Source: JBDSKH01 sp035495435
Lineage (GTDB): Bacteria > Actinomycetota > Actinomycetes > Actinomycetales > Microbacteriaceae
Assembly (NCBI GenBank): GCA_035495435.1
Contig: DATJFV010000060.1
Coordinates: 1-15,840, forward strand
Direction of reading: 5' to 3'
DNA length: 15,840 nucleotides
In this document: positions 5,398-12,703 of the stretch, piece by piece
Numbering within the stretch: position 1 is the stretch's first letter
Layout of the letters: every line of letters starts with the position of its first letter
Made by a program: the position numbers and the translations under genes
Notes under the pieces: generated by a model
What the model was told of the DNA's origin: nothing
Databases searched by the model: none
What the model saw: only the letters and a program-made list of their open reading frames with translations

Positions 5398-6002
5398 CCG
5401 TGCCCACGCGCCGCCTTACCCGACCTGTCATCGCCGCCCTCGCGCTGAGCCTGGCGCTCGCCGGCTGCACCTCGAGCGTCGGCGTCTCGGGCGACTACAC
5501 CGGATCGGGCGACGGCGACTACACCTCGGGCGACGGCACGACGCAGTTCTTCGCCCCCGAGAACCGCGGCGAGCCGATCGTGTTCGAGGGCACCACCGAG
5601 AACGGCGACACTGTCTCGAGCGACGACCTCGCGGGCCAGGTCGCCCTGGTCAACTTCTGGTACGCCGGCTGCGGTCCGTGCCGCACCGAGGCCAACGACC
5701 TGAACGGGTTGTACGACGACTACTCCGCCAAGGGGGTCGTGTTCCTCGGGGTGAACATCCGCGACGATGCGGCCACCGCACGCAGTTTCGAGAAAGAGCA
5801 TGCGGTCGAGTACGCGTCGATCCTCGACGTGCAGGACGCGGCGGTGACCCTCGCGTTCGCCAAGCCCGCCCCGCCGAGCACCACGCCGACGACGTTCCTG
5901 CTCGACCGCGAGGGTCGTGTGGCTGCCCGCTTCACCAGCGCCATCGACCCGCGCGTGTCGGTCGTGAGCGCGATGATCGACGACCTGCTGGCCGAGAAGT
6001 GA
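5394..6002 (+). CDS. Lipoprotein thioredoxin of cytochrome c maturation (ResA/CcsX/TlpA-like)
   Basis: A 202-residue TlpA-like protein. A basic N-terminus and hydrophobic stretch (11-24) end in the lipobox LALAGC with Cys25, so it should be a membrane-anchored extracytoplasmic lipoprotein. A Gly/Ser/Asp-rich linker (26-55) leads to a thioredoxin fold whose active site is FWYAGCGPCRTE (Cys93, Cys96). The cis-Pro region is PPSTTPTTFLLD. Its role, by family and position, is to reduce the disulfide of apocytochrome CxxCH motifs with electrons delivered by CcdA, which is encoded next. It starts at GTG overlapping the upstream stop (GTGA), and its own stop overlaps the ccdA start the same way, implying translational coupling. 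Confidence 0.92.
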   Translation: MTVPTRRLTRPVIAALALSLALAGCTSSVGVSGDYTGSGDGDYTSGDGTTQFFAPENRGEPIVFEGTTENGDTVSSDDLAGQVALVNFWYAGCGPCRTEANDLNGLYDDYSAKGVVFLGVNIRDDAATARSFEKEHAVEYASILDVQDAAVTLAFAKPAPPSTTPTTFLLDREGRVAARFTSAIDPRVSVVSAMIDDLLAEK

Positions 6003-6733
6003 GTCCCGGCGAGATCCTCGTCAGCGGGGGGCTGTGGCTCGCACTGCCGATCGCGCTCGCCGCGGGTCTGCTGTCGTTCCTGTCGCCCTGTGTGCTGCCG
6101 CTCGTCCCCGGGTACCTCGGCTACGTGAGCGGGGTGGCGCGCGACGACGCGCGGCGCCGCAGCCGGATGGTGCTGGGCGCCGGGCTCTTCATCGCCGGTT
6201 TCAGCGTGGTGTTTCTCACCCTGTTCCTGCTGGCCGGCACGGTCGGGGTGTTCTTCGTGCAGTACCGCGACCTGCTGCTGCGCATCGGCGGGGTGCTGAT
6301 CATCGTGCTCGGCCTGGTGTTCATCGGGCAGGTCACCGTCCTGCAGCGCACCCTGAAGCCCACCTGGCAGCCGCGCACCGGCCTGCTCGGGGCACCGCTG
6401 CTGGGCGTCGTCTTCGCCCTCGGCTGGACCCCGTGCGTCGGGCCGACGATCGCCGCGGTCAGCTTCCTCGCGATCGACGGCGGCGACCCGGCGCGCGCCC
6501 TCCTCATCGGGCTGTTCTACTGCCTCGGCCTCGGCATCCCGTTCCTGCTGGTCGCGTTCGGTTTCGGCTGGGTCGGTGGCTCGATCGCCTGGGTCAAGCG
6601 CCACATCCGGGCCGTGAACATCGCCGGCGGCGTGCTGCTGATCGTGATCGGAGTGTTGATGGTGACCGGAGCCTGGACCTGGCTGATGTCGAGCCTCGGG
6701 GCGGTGATCGGTGACTTCTCGATCTCGCTCTGA
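5999..6733 (+). CDS. ccdA: Cytochrome c biogenesis protein CcdA
   Basis: A 244-residue polytopic membrane protein with about six helices (near 12-34, 58-80, 92-113, 132-155, 167-190 and 205-228). The two functional cysteines are visible: Cys31 in LSPCVLPLVPGY and Cys146 in GWTPCVGPT, the paired motifs of the DsbD/CcdA family. It transfers reducing equivalents from cytoplasmic thioredoxin across the membrane to the ResA-like lipoprotein encoded upstream. The GTG at 5999 overlaps the previous stop as GTGA and gives a family-typical length; frames extending further upstream run into the thioredoxin gene. Its stop codon lies within a 15-base tandem repeat shared with the start of resB. Confidence 0.93.
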   Translation: MSPGEILVSGGLWLALPIALAAGLLSFLSPCVLPLVPGYLGYVSGVARDDARRRSRMVLGAGLFIAGFSVVFLTLFLLAGTVGVFFVQYRDLLLRIGGVLIIVLGLVFIGQVTVLQRTLKPTWQPRTGLLGAPLLGVVFALGWTPCVGPTIAAVSFLAIDGGDPARALLIGLFYCLGLGIPFLLVAFGFGWVGGSIAWVKRHIRAVNIAGGVLLIVIGVLMVTGAWTWLMSSLGAVIGDFSISL

Positions 6734-8315
6734 TCAGGCTCGCTCTGATCAGGCTCGCTCTGACCGCCCCGCGGATCACGTCGACAACGACGACGCGATC
6801 GTGCAGCCCCGCCTCGGCCCGGCGGGCTGGCTGCGCTGGGGGTGGCGTCAGCTGACCAGCATGCGCACCGCCCTGGTGCTGCTGCTGCTTCTGGCACTTG
6901 CGGCGATCCCCGGGTCGCTGGTGCCGCAGCGCACCTCCGACCCCAACGGGGTGCTGCAGTTCCAGCAGAACGACCCCGAGACCTACGACGTGCTGAACCG
7001 GTTCGGGCTGTTCGAGACGTTCTCGTCGCCGTGGTTCTCGGCGATCTACATCCTGCTGTTCGTGTCGCTGATCGGCTGCATCGTGCCGCGCACCAAGCAT
7101 CATCTCGATGCGCTGCGGGCCCGGCCGCCGCGCACCCCGGCGCACCTGGAGCGTCTCGCCGGGTTCGAATCCGCGCCCTCCGGCACCGAACCCGAGCGGG
7201 CGATCGCCGAGGCGCAGAAGCTGCTGAAGGCATCCGGATACCGCACCGAGCGATACGGCACGTCCGTTTCGGCAGAGCGCGGCTACCTGCGCGAGACCGG
7301 CAACCTGGTGTTCCATTCGGCGCTGGTCGGGATGCTGGTGACGGTCGGCGTGTTCGGCGGCTTCGGCTACACCGGGCAGCGGGTGCTGGTGCAGGGCGAG
7401 CCGTTCACCAACGTGCGGGCCAGCTACGACTCGTTCAGCCCCGGCCGGTTCTTCGACGAGACCGCCCTCGAGCCGTACTCGATGCGGCTGGACGACTTTC
7501 AGGCGCGCTACCAGTTCGACCTGACCACGGCCACCTGGCATTCGACCGACTTCACGGCCAGCCTCAGCACCCGCACGGCAGACGGCGAGTGGACCCCGGC
7601 GACGCTGAAGGTGAACTCCCCGGTGTCGGTCGGGGGTACCGACGTGTACCTGCTCGGCAATGGGTACGCACCGGTCATCACGGTGCGCGACCCCGACGGC
7701 AACGCCGTGTTCAGCGGTGCGGTTCCCTTCCTTCCGCAGGACGCCAACCTGACCAGCCGCGGTGTGGTGAAGGTGCCCGATGGGCTCGGCGAGCAGTTGG
7801 CGTTGTACGGCTTCTTCTACCCCGACCCGCTGGAGCTGGCCGACGGCACGTTCACGTCGTTCTCTCCGTCAGACAAGGGCGAGTCGCTCGTCAGCCTGTT
7901 CGCCTACACCGGCGACCTCGGCCTCGACGACGGCGTCGGCGTCAACGCCTACACCCTCGACCCGACGTCACTCACCCAGATCGCGGGAGGCAAGTCCGGC
8001 ACTCCCGCCCTGCAGCTGAAGGAAGGTGAGACGGTGCAGTTGCCGGGTGGACTGGGGTCGGTCGAGTACGAGGGTCTGCGCCGCTACGTGAGCCTCGACA
8101 TCCACCACGACATCACCGCCACCGGTGCCCTGGTGTTCGCGCTGCTGATCCTCGGCGGGCTGCTCGTCAGCCTGTTCGTTCCGCGTCGGCGGATCTGGGT
8201 GAAGGCGGTGCGCGGTCGCCTCGAGTACGCCGGCCTGGCGCGCGGCGAGGACCCGACCCTCGCCGCCGCGGTGGCCGACCTCGCCCGCCGGCACCGCGAG
8301 TCGCTGGGCGAATGA
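6711..8315 (+). CDS. resB: Cytochrome c biogenesis protein ResB (Ccs1)
   Basis: A 534-residue ResB family protein. Transmembrane segments lie near 51-70 (beginning MRTALVLLLL), 108-126 and 197-217, with a large extracytoplasmic domain from about 220 to 465 and a fourth helix (GALVFALLILGGLLVSLF) before a cytoplasmic tail. A conserved His202 sits in the third helix. ResB and CcsB/ResC form the system II complex that exports haem and joins it to apocytochrome c. The start is ambiguous. The GTG at 6711 overlaps ccdA by 23 bases and yields an N-terminus containing RSDQA repeated from a 15-base tandem duplication; no better ATG/GTG exists before the conserved QPRLGPAGWLRWGW segment. Family identification is secure. 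Confidence 0.92.
   Translation: MTSRSRSDQARSDQARSDRPADHVDNDDAIVQPRLGPAGWLRWGWRQLTSMRTALVLLLLLALAAIPGSLVPQRTSDPNGVLQFQQNDPETYDVLNRFGLFETFSSPWFSAIYILLFVSLIGCIVPRTKHHLDALRARPPRTPAHLERLAGFESAPSGTEPERAIAEAQKLLKASGYRTERYGTSVSAERGYLRETGNLVFHSALVGMLVTVGVFGGFGYTGQRVLVQGEPFTNVRASYDSFSPGRFFDETALEPYSMRLDDFQARYQFDLTTATWHSTDFTASLSTRTADGEWTPATLKVNSPVSVGGTDVYLLGNGYAPVITVRDPDGNAVFSGAVPFLPQDANLTSRGVVKVPDGLGEQLALYGFFYPDPLELADGTFTSFSPSDKGESLVSLFAYTGDLGLDDGVGVNAYTLDPTSLTQIAGGKSGTPALQLKEGETVQLPGGLGSVEYEGLRRYVSLDIHHDITATGALVFALLILGGLLVSLFVPRRRIWVKAVRGRLEYAGLARGEDPTLAAAVADLARRHRESLGE
6724..6763 (+). repeat. 15-bp in-frame tandem repeat (2.7 copies) at the ccdA/resB overlap
   Basis: CTCGCTCTGATCAGG occurs at 6724-6738 and 6739-6753, followed by a partial copy CTCGCTCTGA at 6754-6763. 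Because 15 is a multiple of three, resB gains five-residue units without a frameshift. In the ccdA frame the first copy ends the protein (TGA 6731-6733). Confidence 0.9.
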
Positions 8316-8334
8316 CCGTGCGAGACTTGACGCT

Positions 8335-9300
8335 GTGACCGAGACCCTCGCCGCATACTCGCTTGTCGCGATCTACTCCGCCATCGCGATCTACGCACTG
8401 GCCTTCATCGCCTTCGTGCTCGACCTCAGCAGGCGAGCCGCGGTCGCTCAGACCGTGACCGCGCAGCAGCCCGTGGCCGCCCGCGCCTACCAGGGCTCCA
8501 CCCTCGTCGCCGAGAAGGCGCCGCCCGCGACCGAGGCGACCCCGGTATCCGGCACCACCCGCTACCAGCGCATCGGGTTCGCGCTCACGGCGCTGGCCCT
8601 GGTCGTGCATGTGGCGTCGATCGTGATGCGCGGCATCGCGGCCGGGCACGTGCCCTGGTCGAACCTGTTCGAGTTCGCCTGCCTCGGCGCCGGCTTCATG
8701 GTCGCCGTCTTCCTCGCGGTGCAGCTCTGGCGCGACGTGCGGTTCATCGGCGCGTTCGTGACCGGGCTCGTCGTGCTGCTGCTGGGGCTCGCCACCGTCA
8801 ACTTCTACGTTCCGGTCACGCCGCTGCCGCCGCCGCTGCAGTCGATCTGGCTGTACATCCACGTGTTCGTGGCGACGCTGGCCACCGGGTTCTTCGCCGT
8901 CGGCGGCGCGCTGTCCATCGCACAGCTGATGCAGTCGCGCCGGGAGTCGGGCAAGAGCGCTCCGGGCTTCCTGCGCTCGTTCCCCGCCTCCGAGCGACTC
9001 GAAACCATGGCCAACCGGCTCGTCATCGTCGGGTTCGCACTCTGGACCTTCACGCTCATGGCCGGCGCGATCTGGGCCGAGCGGGCCTGGGGCCGCTACT
9101 GGGGCTGGGACACCAAAGAGGTGTGGACCTTCATCATCTGGGTCGTGTTCGCCGGGTACATCCACGCGCGCGCGACCCGCGGATGGCGCGGCAACCCGTC
9201 CGCGTGGCTGGCGATCATCGGGTTCGCCGCGGTGCTGTTCAACTTCACCGTCGTCAACCTGTTCTTCAACGGCCTGCACTCGTACTCGGGGCTGAAGTAG
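8335..9300 (+). CDS. ccsB: Cytochrome c biogenesis protein CcsB/ResC (CcsA family)
   Basis: A 321-residue polytopic CcsA/ResC-type protein. The haem-binding tryptophan-rich segment is WGRYWGWDTKEVW (residues 252-264), diagnostic of the haem-handling protein superfamily. Candidate haem-ligating histidines are His92, His176 (YIHVFVA) and His315 (LHSYSG). There are about eight hydrophobic helices, and a hydrophilic Ala/Pro-rich stretch (35-75) follows the first. With ResB it forms the system II cytochrome c synthase. It starts at GTG 19 bases after the resB stop. There is no obvious Shine-Dalgarno or -10, so it is presumably read from the operon transcript. Its stop is only three bases from the stop of the convergent menC. 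Confidence 0.93.
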   Translation: MTETLAAYSLVAIYSAIAIYALAFIAFVLDLSRRAAVAQTVTAQQPVAARAYQGSTLVAEKAPPATEATPVSGTTRYQRIGFALTALALVVHVASIVMRGIAAGHVPWSNLFEFACLGAGFMVAVFLAVQLWRDVRFIGAFVTGLVVLLLGLATVNFYVPVTPLPPPLQSIWLYIHVFVATLATGFFAVGGALSIAQLMQSRRESGKSAPGFLRSFPASERLETMANRLVIVGFALWTFTLMAGAIWAERAWGRYWGWDTKEVWTFIIWVVFAGYIHARATRGWRGNPSAWLAIIGFAAVLFNFTVVNLFFNGLHSYSGLK

Positions 9301-9303
9301 GGC

Positions 9304-10287
9304 TCACTCGAGCCCGAGGAGCACGGCACAGCGGCCGAGGCGCTCGCTCCACCACGCGGCGCGCTCGGGCGCAGCCGCATGGCGCTCGAGCAGAGCCGGG
9401 TCGGCCTCCACCCGGGTGACCGGGATGCGGCCCTCGTGGGGGATGAGCGGGGCCTCCGTGACGTCGGCGGCGAGCAGGGCGGCGGTGCCGAGCCCGCAGT
9501 CGTAGTCGAGCTCGGGCAGCGCCGCGGCGAGCGCTGCCCCCATCGCCAGCCCCATCGAGGTGTCGAGCGCCGACGACACCACCACCGGCAGCCCCGCCTG
9601 CTCGGCGATCCGCAGCGCGGCCGCCACCCCACCCAGCGGCTGAGCCTTCAGCACCAGGATGTCGGCCGCCCCCTCCCGCGCGACCAGCAGCGGGTCATCG
9701 GCTTTCCGCACGCTCTCGTCGGCCGCGATCGGCAGGCTCCAGTCGTGCAGGCGGGCGCGCAACTCGGCCAGCTCGGGCACCGTGGCGCAGGGCTGCTCGA
9801 GGTACTCCAGGTCGAACGGGTCGAGGGCGTGCGCGGCGCGCTCGGCCTCGTCGACGTTCCAGCCGCCGTTGGCATCGACGCGGATGCGGCCCTCCGGCCC
9901 CAGGAACGCCCGCGTCGCGCGCACCCGGGCCACGTCATCCGCCAGCGTCTGTCCGCGCTCGGCCACTTTCACCTTCACGGTGCGCGTCCCGGGGAATCGC
10001 GCCAGCACGCCCTCGACGTGCTCGGGCGCGACCGCCGGCAGCGTCGCATTCACCGGGATGCTGTCGCGCCGCTGCACCGGCTGCGCCCCCCAGCCGTACT
10101 CGATCGCGGCCGCCAGCCACGCCGAGGACTCGGTGTCGTCGTACTCCAGGAACGGCGAGAACTCCGTCCACCCGTTCGGGCCGCGCAGCAGTATCGCCTC
10201 GCGCACCTCGATCCCGCGGAACCGGGTCGCCAGCGGAAGCGCCACCACGTGCGCTCCCGCGCGCAGTTCGGCGATCGTCGGGGTCAT
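9304..10287 (-). CDS. menC: o-Succinylbenzoate synthase
   Basis: A 327-residue enolase-superfamily enzyme that dehydrates SHCHC to o-succinylbenzoate in menaquinone synthesis. The catalytic pattern is complete: KxK (Lys105, Lys107 in TVKVKV), metal ligands Asp138 (RVDANGGW), Glu164 (EYLEQP) and Asp190 (IAADES), and the second catalytic Lys214 (LVLKAQPLGG). The length is typical of the compact actinobacterial MenC. The ATG at 10287 was chosen because a CAGAAT -10 box ends six bases before it; the alternative ATG at 10323 would overlap the start of the divergent gene and add a Pro/Gly-rich tail. It is transcribed against the rest of the men genes. Confidence 0.93.
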   Translation of the reverse strand: MTPTIAELRAGAHVVALPLATRFRGIEVREAILLRGPNGWTEFSPFLEYDDTESSAWLAAAIEYGWGAQPVQRRDSIPVNATLPAVAPEHVEGVLARFPGTRTVKVKVAERGQTLADDVARVRATRAFLGPEGRIRVDANGGWNVDEAERAAHALDPFDLEYLEQPCATVPELAELRARLHDWSLPIAADESVRKADDPLLVAREGAADILVLKAQPLGGVAAALRIAEQAGLPVVVSSALDTSMGLAMGAALAAALPELDYDCGLGTAALLAADVTEAPLIPHEGRIPVTRVEADPALLERHAAAPERAAWWSERLGRCAVLLGLE

Positions 10288-10299
10288 AGGCCCATTCTG
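10288..10299 (-). promoter_or_regulatory. -10 box for menC
   Basis: Minus-strand CAGAAT (10299-10294) is followed by six bases (GGGCCT) and the menC ATG. It lies ten bases from the -10 box of the divergent gene, so the two promoters overlap sterically. Confidence 0.5.
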
Positions 10300-10309
10300 G
10301 CCGCCGGGG

Positions 10310-10321
10310 TAGCCTGGCGGC
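10310..10321 (+). promoter_or_regulatory. -10 box for the small membrane protein-menB-menE operon
   Basis: TAGCCT (10310-10315) is followed by six bases (GGCGGC) and the ATG at 10322. The -35 region would fall on the menC start codon. Confidence 0.5.
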
Positions 10322-10708
10322 ATGACCTCCCCGCCTCCCGACCCGCGCCGCTATCAGGCGCGGCAGGTCAGCCCGTATGTGCGGGTGGAGCCGCCGGTCA
10401 CGACGGCGCCGACGTTCGGGCAGTATGTGCGCGCCGACAGCCGCGTGCGGCCGGGGGTGAAGCAGTCGCGCTGGGCGGGGGTGCTGGCGTTCTGGCTGGG
10501 GCTGGCGGCGGTGGCGATGCTGTGGCTCGTCGCCGGAGCCTTCACCGTGGCGGTGTTCGTGCCGGTCGCGGCGGCGTTCAGCGTGGTGGCGATCTTCTTC
10601 GGGCTGGTGGCGTTCGTGGCCGGGCTCGGGCGCGGTTTCGGCTTCTTCGGCATCGTGTTCGCACTGGTCGGCAACTTCTATGTGATCCAGGCGCTCGGGC
10701 TCGCATGA
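10322..10708 (+). CDS. Hypothetical three-helix membrane protein, coupled to menB
   Basis: A 128-residue protein with a proline/arginine-rich cytoplasmic N-terminus (1-50) and three hydrophobic segments (about 53-76, 78-101 and 103-126). The last two are rich in Phe and Gly. I do not recognise a named family, and no catalytic motif is visible; it could be a small integral membrane protein of unknown function, common in actinobacteria. The ATG is supported by a -10 box six bases upstream. Its stop overlaps the menB ATG as ATGA, so menB translation is probably coupled to it. That makes it the leader cistron of a men operon and hints at, without proving, a role related to quinone synthesis at the membrane. 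Confidence 0.75.
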   Translation: MTSPPPDPRRYQARQVSPYVRVEPPVTTAPTFGQYVRADSRVRPGVKQSRWAGVLAFWLGLAAVAMLWLVAGAFTVAVFVPVAAAFSVVAIFFGLVAFVAGLGRGFGFFGIVFALVGNFYVIQALGLA

Positions 10709-11577
10709 TCTCGGAACTCTTCGACGAGACGATCTGGCGCCCGGTGCCGGGGTTCGAGGATCGCGGCGACATCACCTATCACCTGCACACCGAGGGCCGC
10801 ATCGCCCGGATCGCCTTCGATCGGCCCGAGGTGCGCAACGCGTTCCGGCCCGAGACCGTTGACCAGTTGGCGGCGGCGCTCGACGATGCGCGACAGAATC
10901 CGCGCGTCGGGGTGGTGCTGCTGACCGGCAACGGCCCGAGCCCGAAGGACGGCGGCTGGGCGTTCTGCTCGGGCGGCGACCAGCGGGTGCGCGGGCGCGA
11001 CGGCTACCAGACCGAGTCGGGCATCGGCCGGTTGCACATCCTGGAGGTGCAGCGGCTGATCCGCTTCATGCCGAAGGTGGTGATCGCGGTGGTTCCCGGT
11101 TGGGCGGCCGGGGGCGGGCACTCGCTGCACGTGGTCTGCGATCTCACCATCGCATCCGCCGAGCATGGTCGTTTCAAGCAGACCGACGCCGATGTCGGGT
11201 CGTTCGACGGCGGCTACGGCAGCGCCTACTTCGCCCGCCAGGTGGGGCAGAAGTTCGCCCGCGAGGTGTTCTTCCTGGCGCAGGAGTACTCGGCGCAGCG
11301 GGCGTACGAGATGGGCGCGGTGAACGCGGTCGTGCCGCATGCCGACCTCGAGCGCACGGCGGTCGAGTGGGCGCACACGATCCTCGGCAAGAGCCCGACC
11401 GCGATCCGCATGCTGAAGTTCGCGATGAACGCGGTCGACGACGGGATGGTCGGTCAGCAGGTGTTCGCCGGCGAGGCGACCCGGCTCGCCTACGGCGGCG
11501 ACGAGGCGGCCGAGGGTCGCGATGCGTTCCTCGGCAAACGCGACCCCGACTGGGGTCCGTTCCCGTGGCAGTTCTGA
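10705..11577 (+). CDS. menB: 1,4-Dihydroxy-2-naphthoyl-CoA synthase
   Basis: A 290-residue crotonase-fold enzyme that cyclises o-succinylbenzoyl-CoA to DHNA-CoA. Diagnostic segments are FCSGGDQ (oxyanion hole region, 87-93), VPGWAAGGGHSLHVVCDL, and QTDADVGSFDGGYGSAY (159-175), plus a C-terminal LAYGGDEAAEGRDAFLGKR with Tyr262. Asp161 stands where bicarbonate-dependent MenB (E. coli type) has Gly156, and corresponds to Asp185 of M. tuberculosis MenB. This is therefore the form that supplies its own carboxylate base. Length and motifs are complete. It starts at an ATG overlapping the stop of the upstream membrane protein and is followed by menE 16 bases later. Confidence 0.95.
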   Translation: MISELFDETIWRPVPGFEDRGDITYHLHTEGRIARIAFDRPEVRNAFRPETVDQLAAALDDARQNPRVGVVLLTGNGPSPKDGGWAFCSGGDQRVRGRDGYQTESGIGRLHILEVQRLIRFMPKVVIAVVPGWAAGGGHSLHVVCDLTIASAEHGRFKQTDADVGSFDGGYGSAYFARQVGQKFAREVFFLAQEYSAQRAYEMGAVNAVVPHADLERTAVEWAHTILGKSPTAIRMLKFAMNAVDDGMVGQQVFAGEATRLAYGGDEAAEGRDAFLGKRDPDWGPFPWQF

Positions 11578-11593
11578 GCGGGGTCGCCACCGC

Positions 11594-12694
11594 ATGACCC
11601 GCGAGTTGCGCATCGTGCCGGCGGATGGCGATGTGCTGTCCGCGCTGCGCGATGCGCTGGGGGGCGGCCCGGCCCTGTTCGTCGCCGACCCCGCCCGCCC
11701 GCAGCCGCACGGGCTGCCCGCGCAGGTGGAGCGGCGCATCGCCCTGGTGGTGGAGACGAGCGGCTCGACCGGGCGGCCGAAACGGGTGGCGCTCGGCGCG
11801 GATGCGGTGCTCGCCTCGGCTGCGGCGAGCGAGTCGGCTCTGGGCGGCCCCGGCCAGTGGGTGCTGGCGCTGCCGACCCACTACATCGCCGGGCTCAACG
11901 TGCTGGCGCGCGCCATCTCCTCGGGCTTCGACCTCGTCGCCGTGGAGGGGGAGCACTTCACCCCGGCCGCGTTCGTCGCGGCCACCGCACGTGTCACCGA
12001 ACCCGAGCGGTTCGTCTCCCTGGTTCCCGCCCAGGTCGCCGCGCTGCTCGACGACCCCGACGCGACGCAGGCACTGCGCAGCTACACGCGCGTGCTGGTC
12101 GGCGGCCAGGCCATGCCGGCGACGCTCCGGTCCCGCGCAGAAGCGGCCGGCATCCGCATCACCCGCACCTACGGATCGAGCGAGACCTGCGGTGGCTGTG
12201 TGTACGACGGCCACCCGATCGGGCAGACGGTGGTGCGCGTCGACGACGGCGAGGTGTGGCTCGGCGGCCCGACCCTCGCCGAGGGGTACCTGGGCGACCC
12301 GCAGCTCACCGCTGAGCGGTTCGTCGTCGCCGACGGCCTGCACTGGTTCCGCACCGCCGACGCCGGCACCTGGGACGGCGAGCGGCTCACCGTCACCGGG
12401 CGGCGTGACGACGTCATCGTGTCGGGCGGGGTGAAGGTGGCGCTGGGCGAGATCGAACGGCGCGCGCGCGAGGTGTACGCGGATGCCGTGGCCGTCGCCA
12501 CCGCGCACGAGCGCTGGGGGCAGGCGGCCGTCATCGTCACCGCCGACCCGCAGGACCGCGCCGTCGACCTCAGCGAGCTCGGCCCGGCTGCCCGGCAGAC
12601 CCGCGTGCTGCACGTCGAGAGCATCCCGATGCTGCCCAGCGGCAAACCCGACCGGGTCGCGCTGGCGGCGCTGGTGGCGGGCGCGGCCCCATAG
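11594..12694 (+). CDS. menE: o-Succinylbenzoate--CoA ligase
   Basis: A 366-residue ANL-superfamily adenylating enzyme that activates o-succinylbenzoate as an acyl-adenylate and then forms the CoA thioester. Motifs seen are the P-loop ETSGSTGRPK (54-63), TYGSSE (192-197), the ATP-ribose Asp in TADAG (Asp256), the hinge GRRDDVIVSGGVKV (269-282), and the catalytic lysine in LPSGKPDR (Lys351). It is shorter than Bacillus or E. coli MenE (about 450-490) because the region before the P-loop is reduced, as is usual in actinobacterial MenE. The ATG at 11594 lies 16 bases after menB; an in-frame ATG inside menB (11522) is less likely. Its stop TAG forms part of the -10 box of menA. Confidence 0.93.
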   Translation: MTRELRIVPADGDVLSALRDALGGGPALFVADPARPQPHGLPAQVERRIALVVETSGSTGRPKRVALGADAVLASAAASESALGGPGQWVLALPTHYIAGLNVLARAISSGFDLVAVEGEHFTPAAFVAATARVTEPERFVSLVPAQVAALLDDPDATQALRSYTRVLVGGQAMPATLRSRAEAAGIRITRTYGSSETCGGCVYDGHPIGQTVVRVDDGEVWLGGPTLAEGYLGDPQLTAERFVVADGLHWFRTADAGTWDGERLTVTGRRDDVIVSGGVKVALGEIERRAREVYADAVAVATAHERWGQAAVIVTADPQDRAVDLSELGPAARQTRVLHVESIPMLPSGKPDRVALAALVAGAAP

Positions 12695-12703
12695 AATCGC
12701 CGG
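12692..12703 (+). promoter_or_regulatory. -10 box for menA, overlapping the menE stop codon
   Basis: TAGAAT (12692-12697) is followed by six bases (CGCCGG) and the GTG start of menA. Its first three bases are the menE stop codon, so this internal promoter is embedded in the gene boundary. Confidence 0.6.

Noticed and set aside
10288..10323. Upstream ATG at 10323 as the menC start
   Set aside because: It would overlap the divergent gene's start codon and add a Pro/Gly-rich extension; the ATG at 10287 has a -10 box at the exact leaderless distance and gives the family-typical N-terminus.
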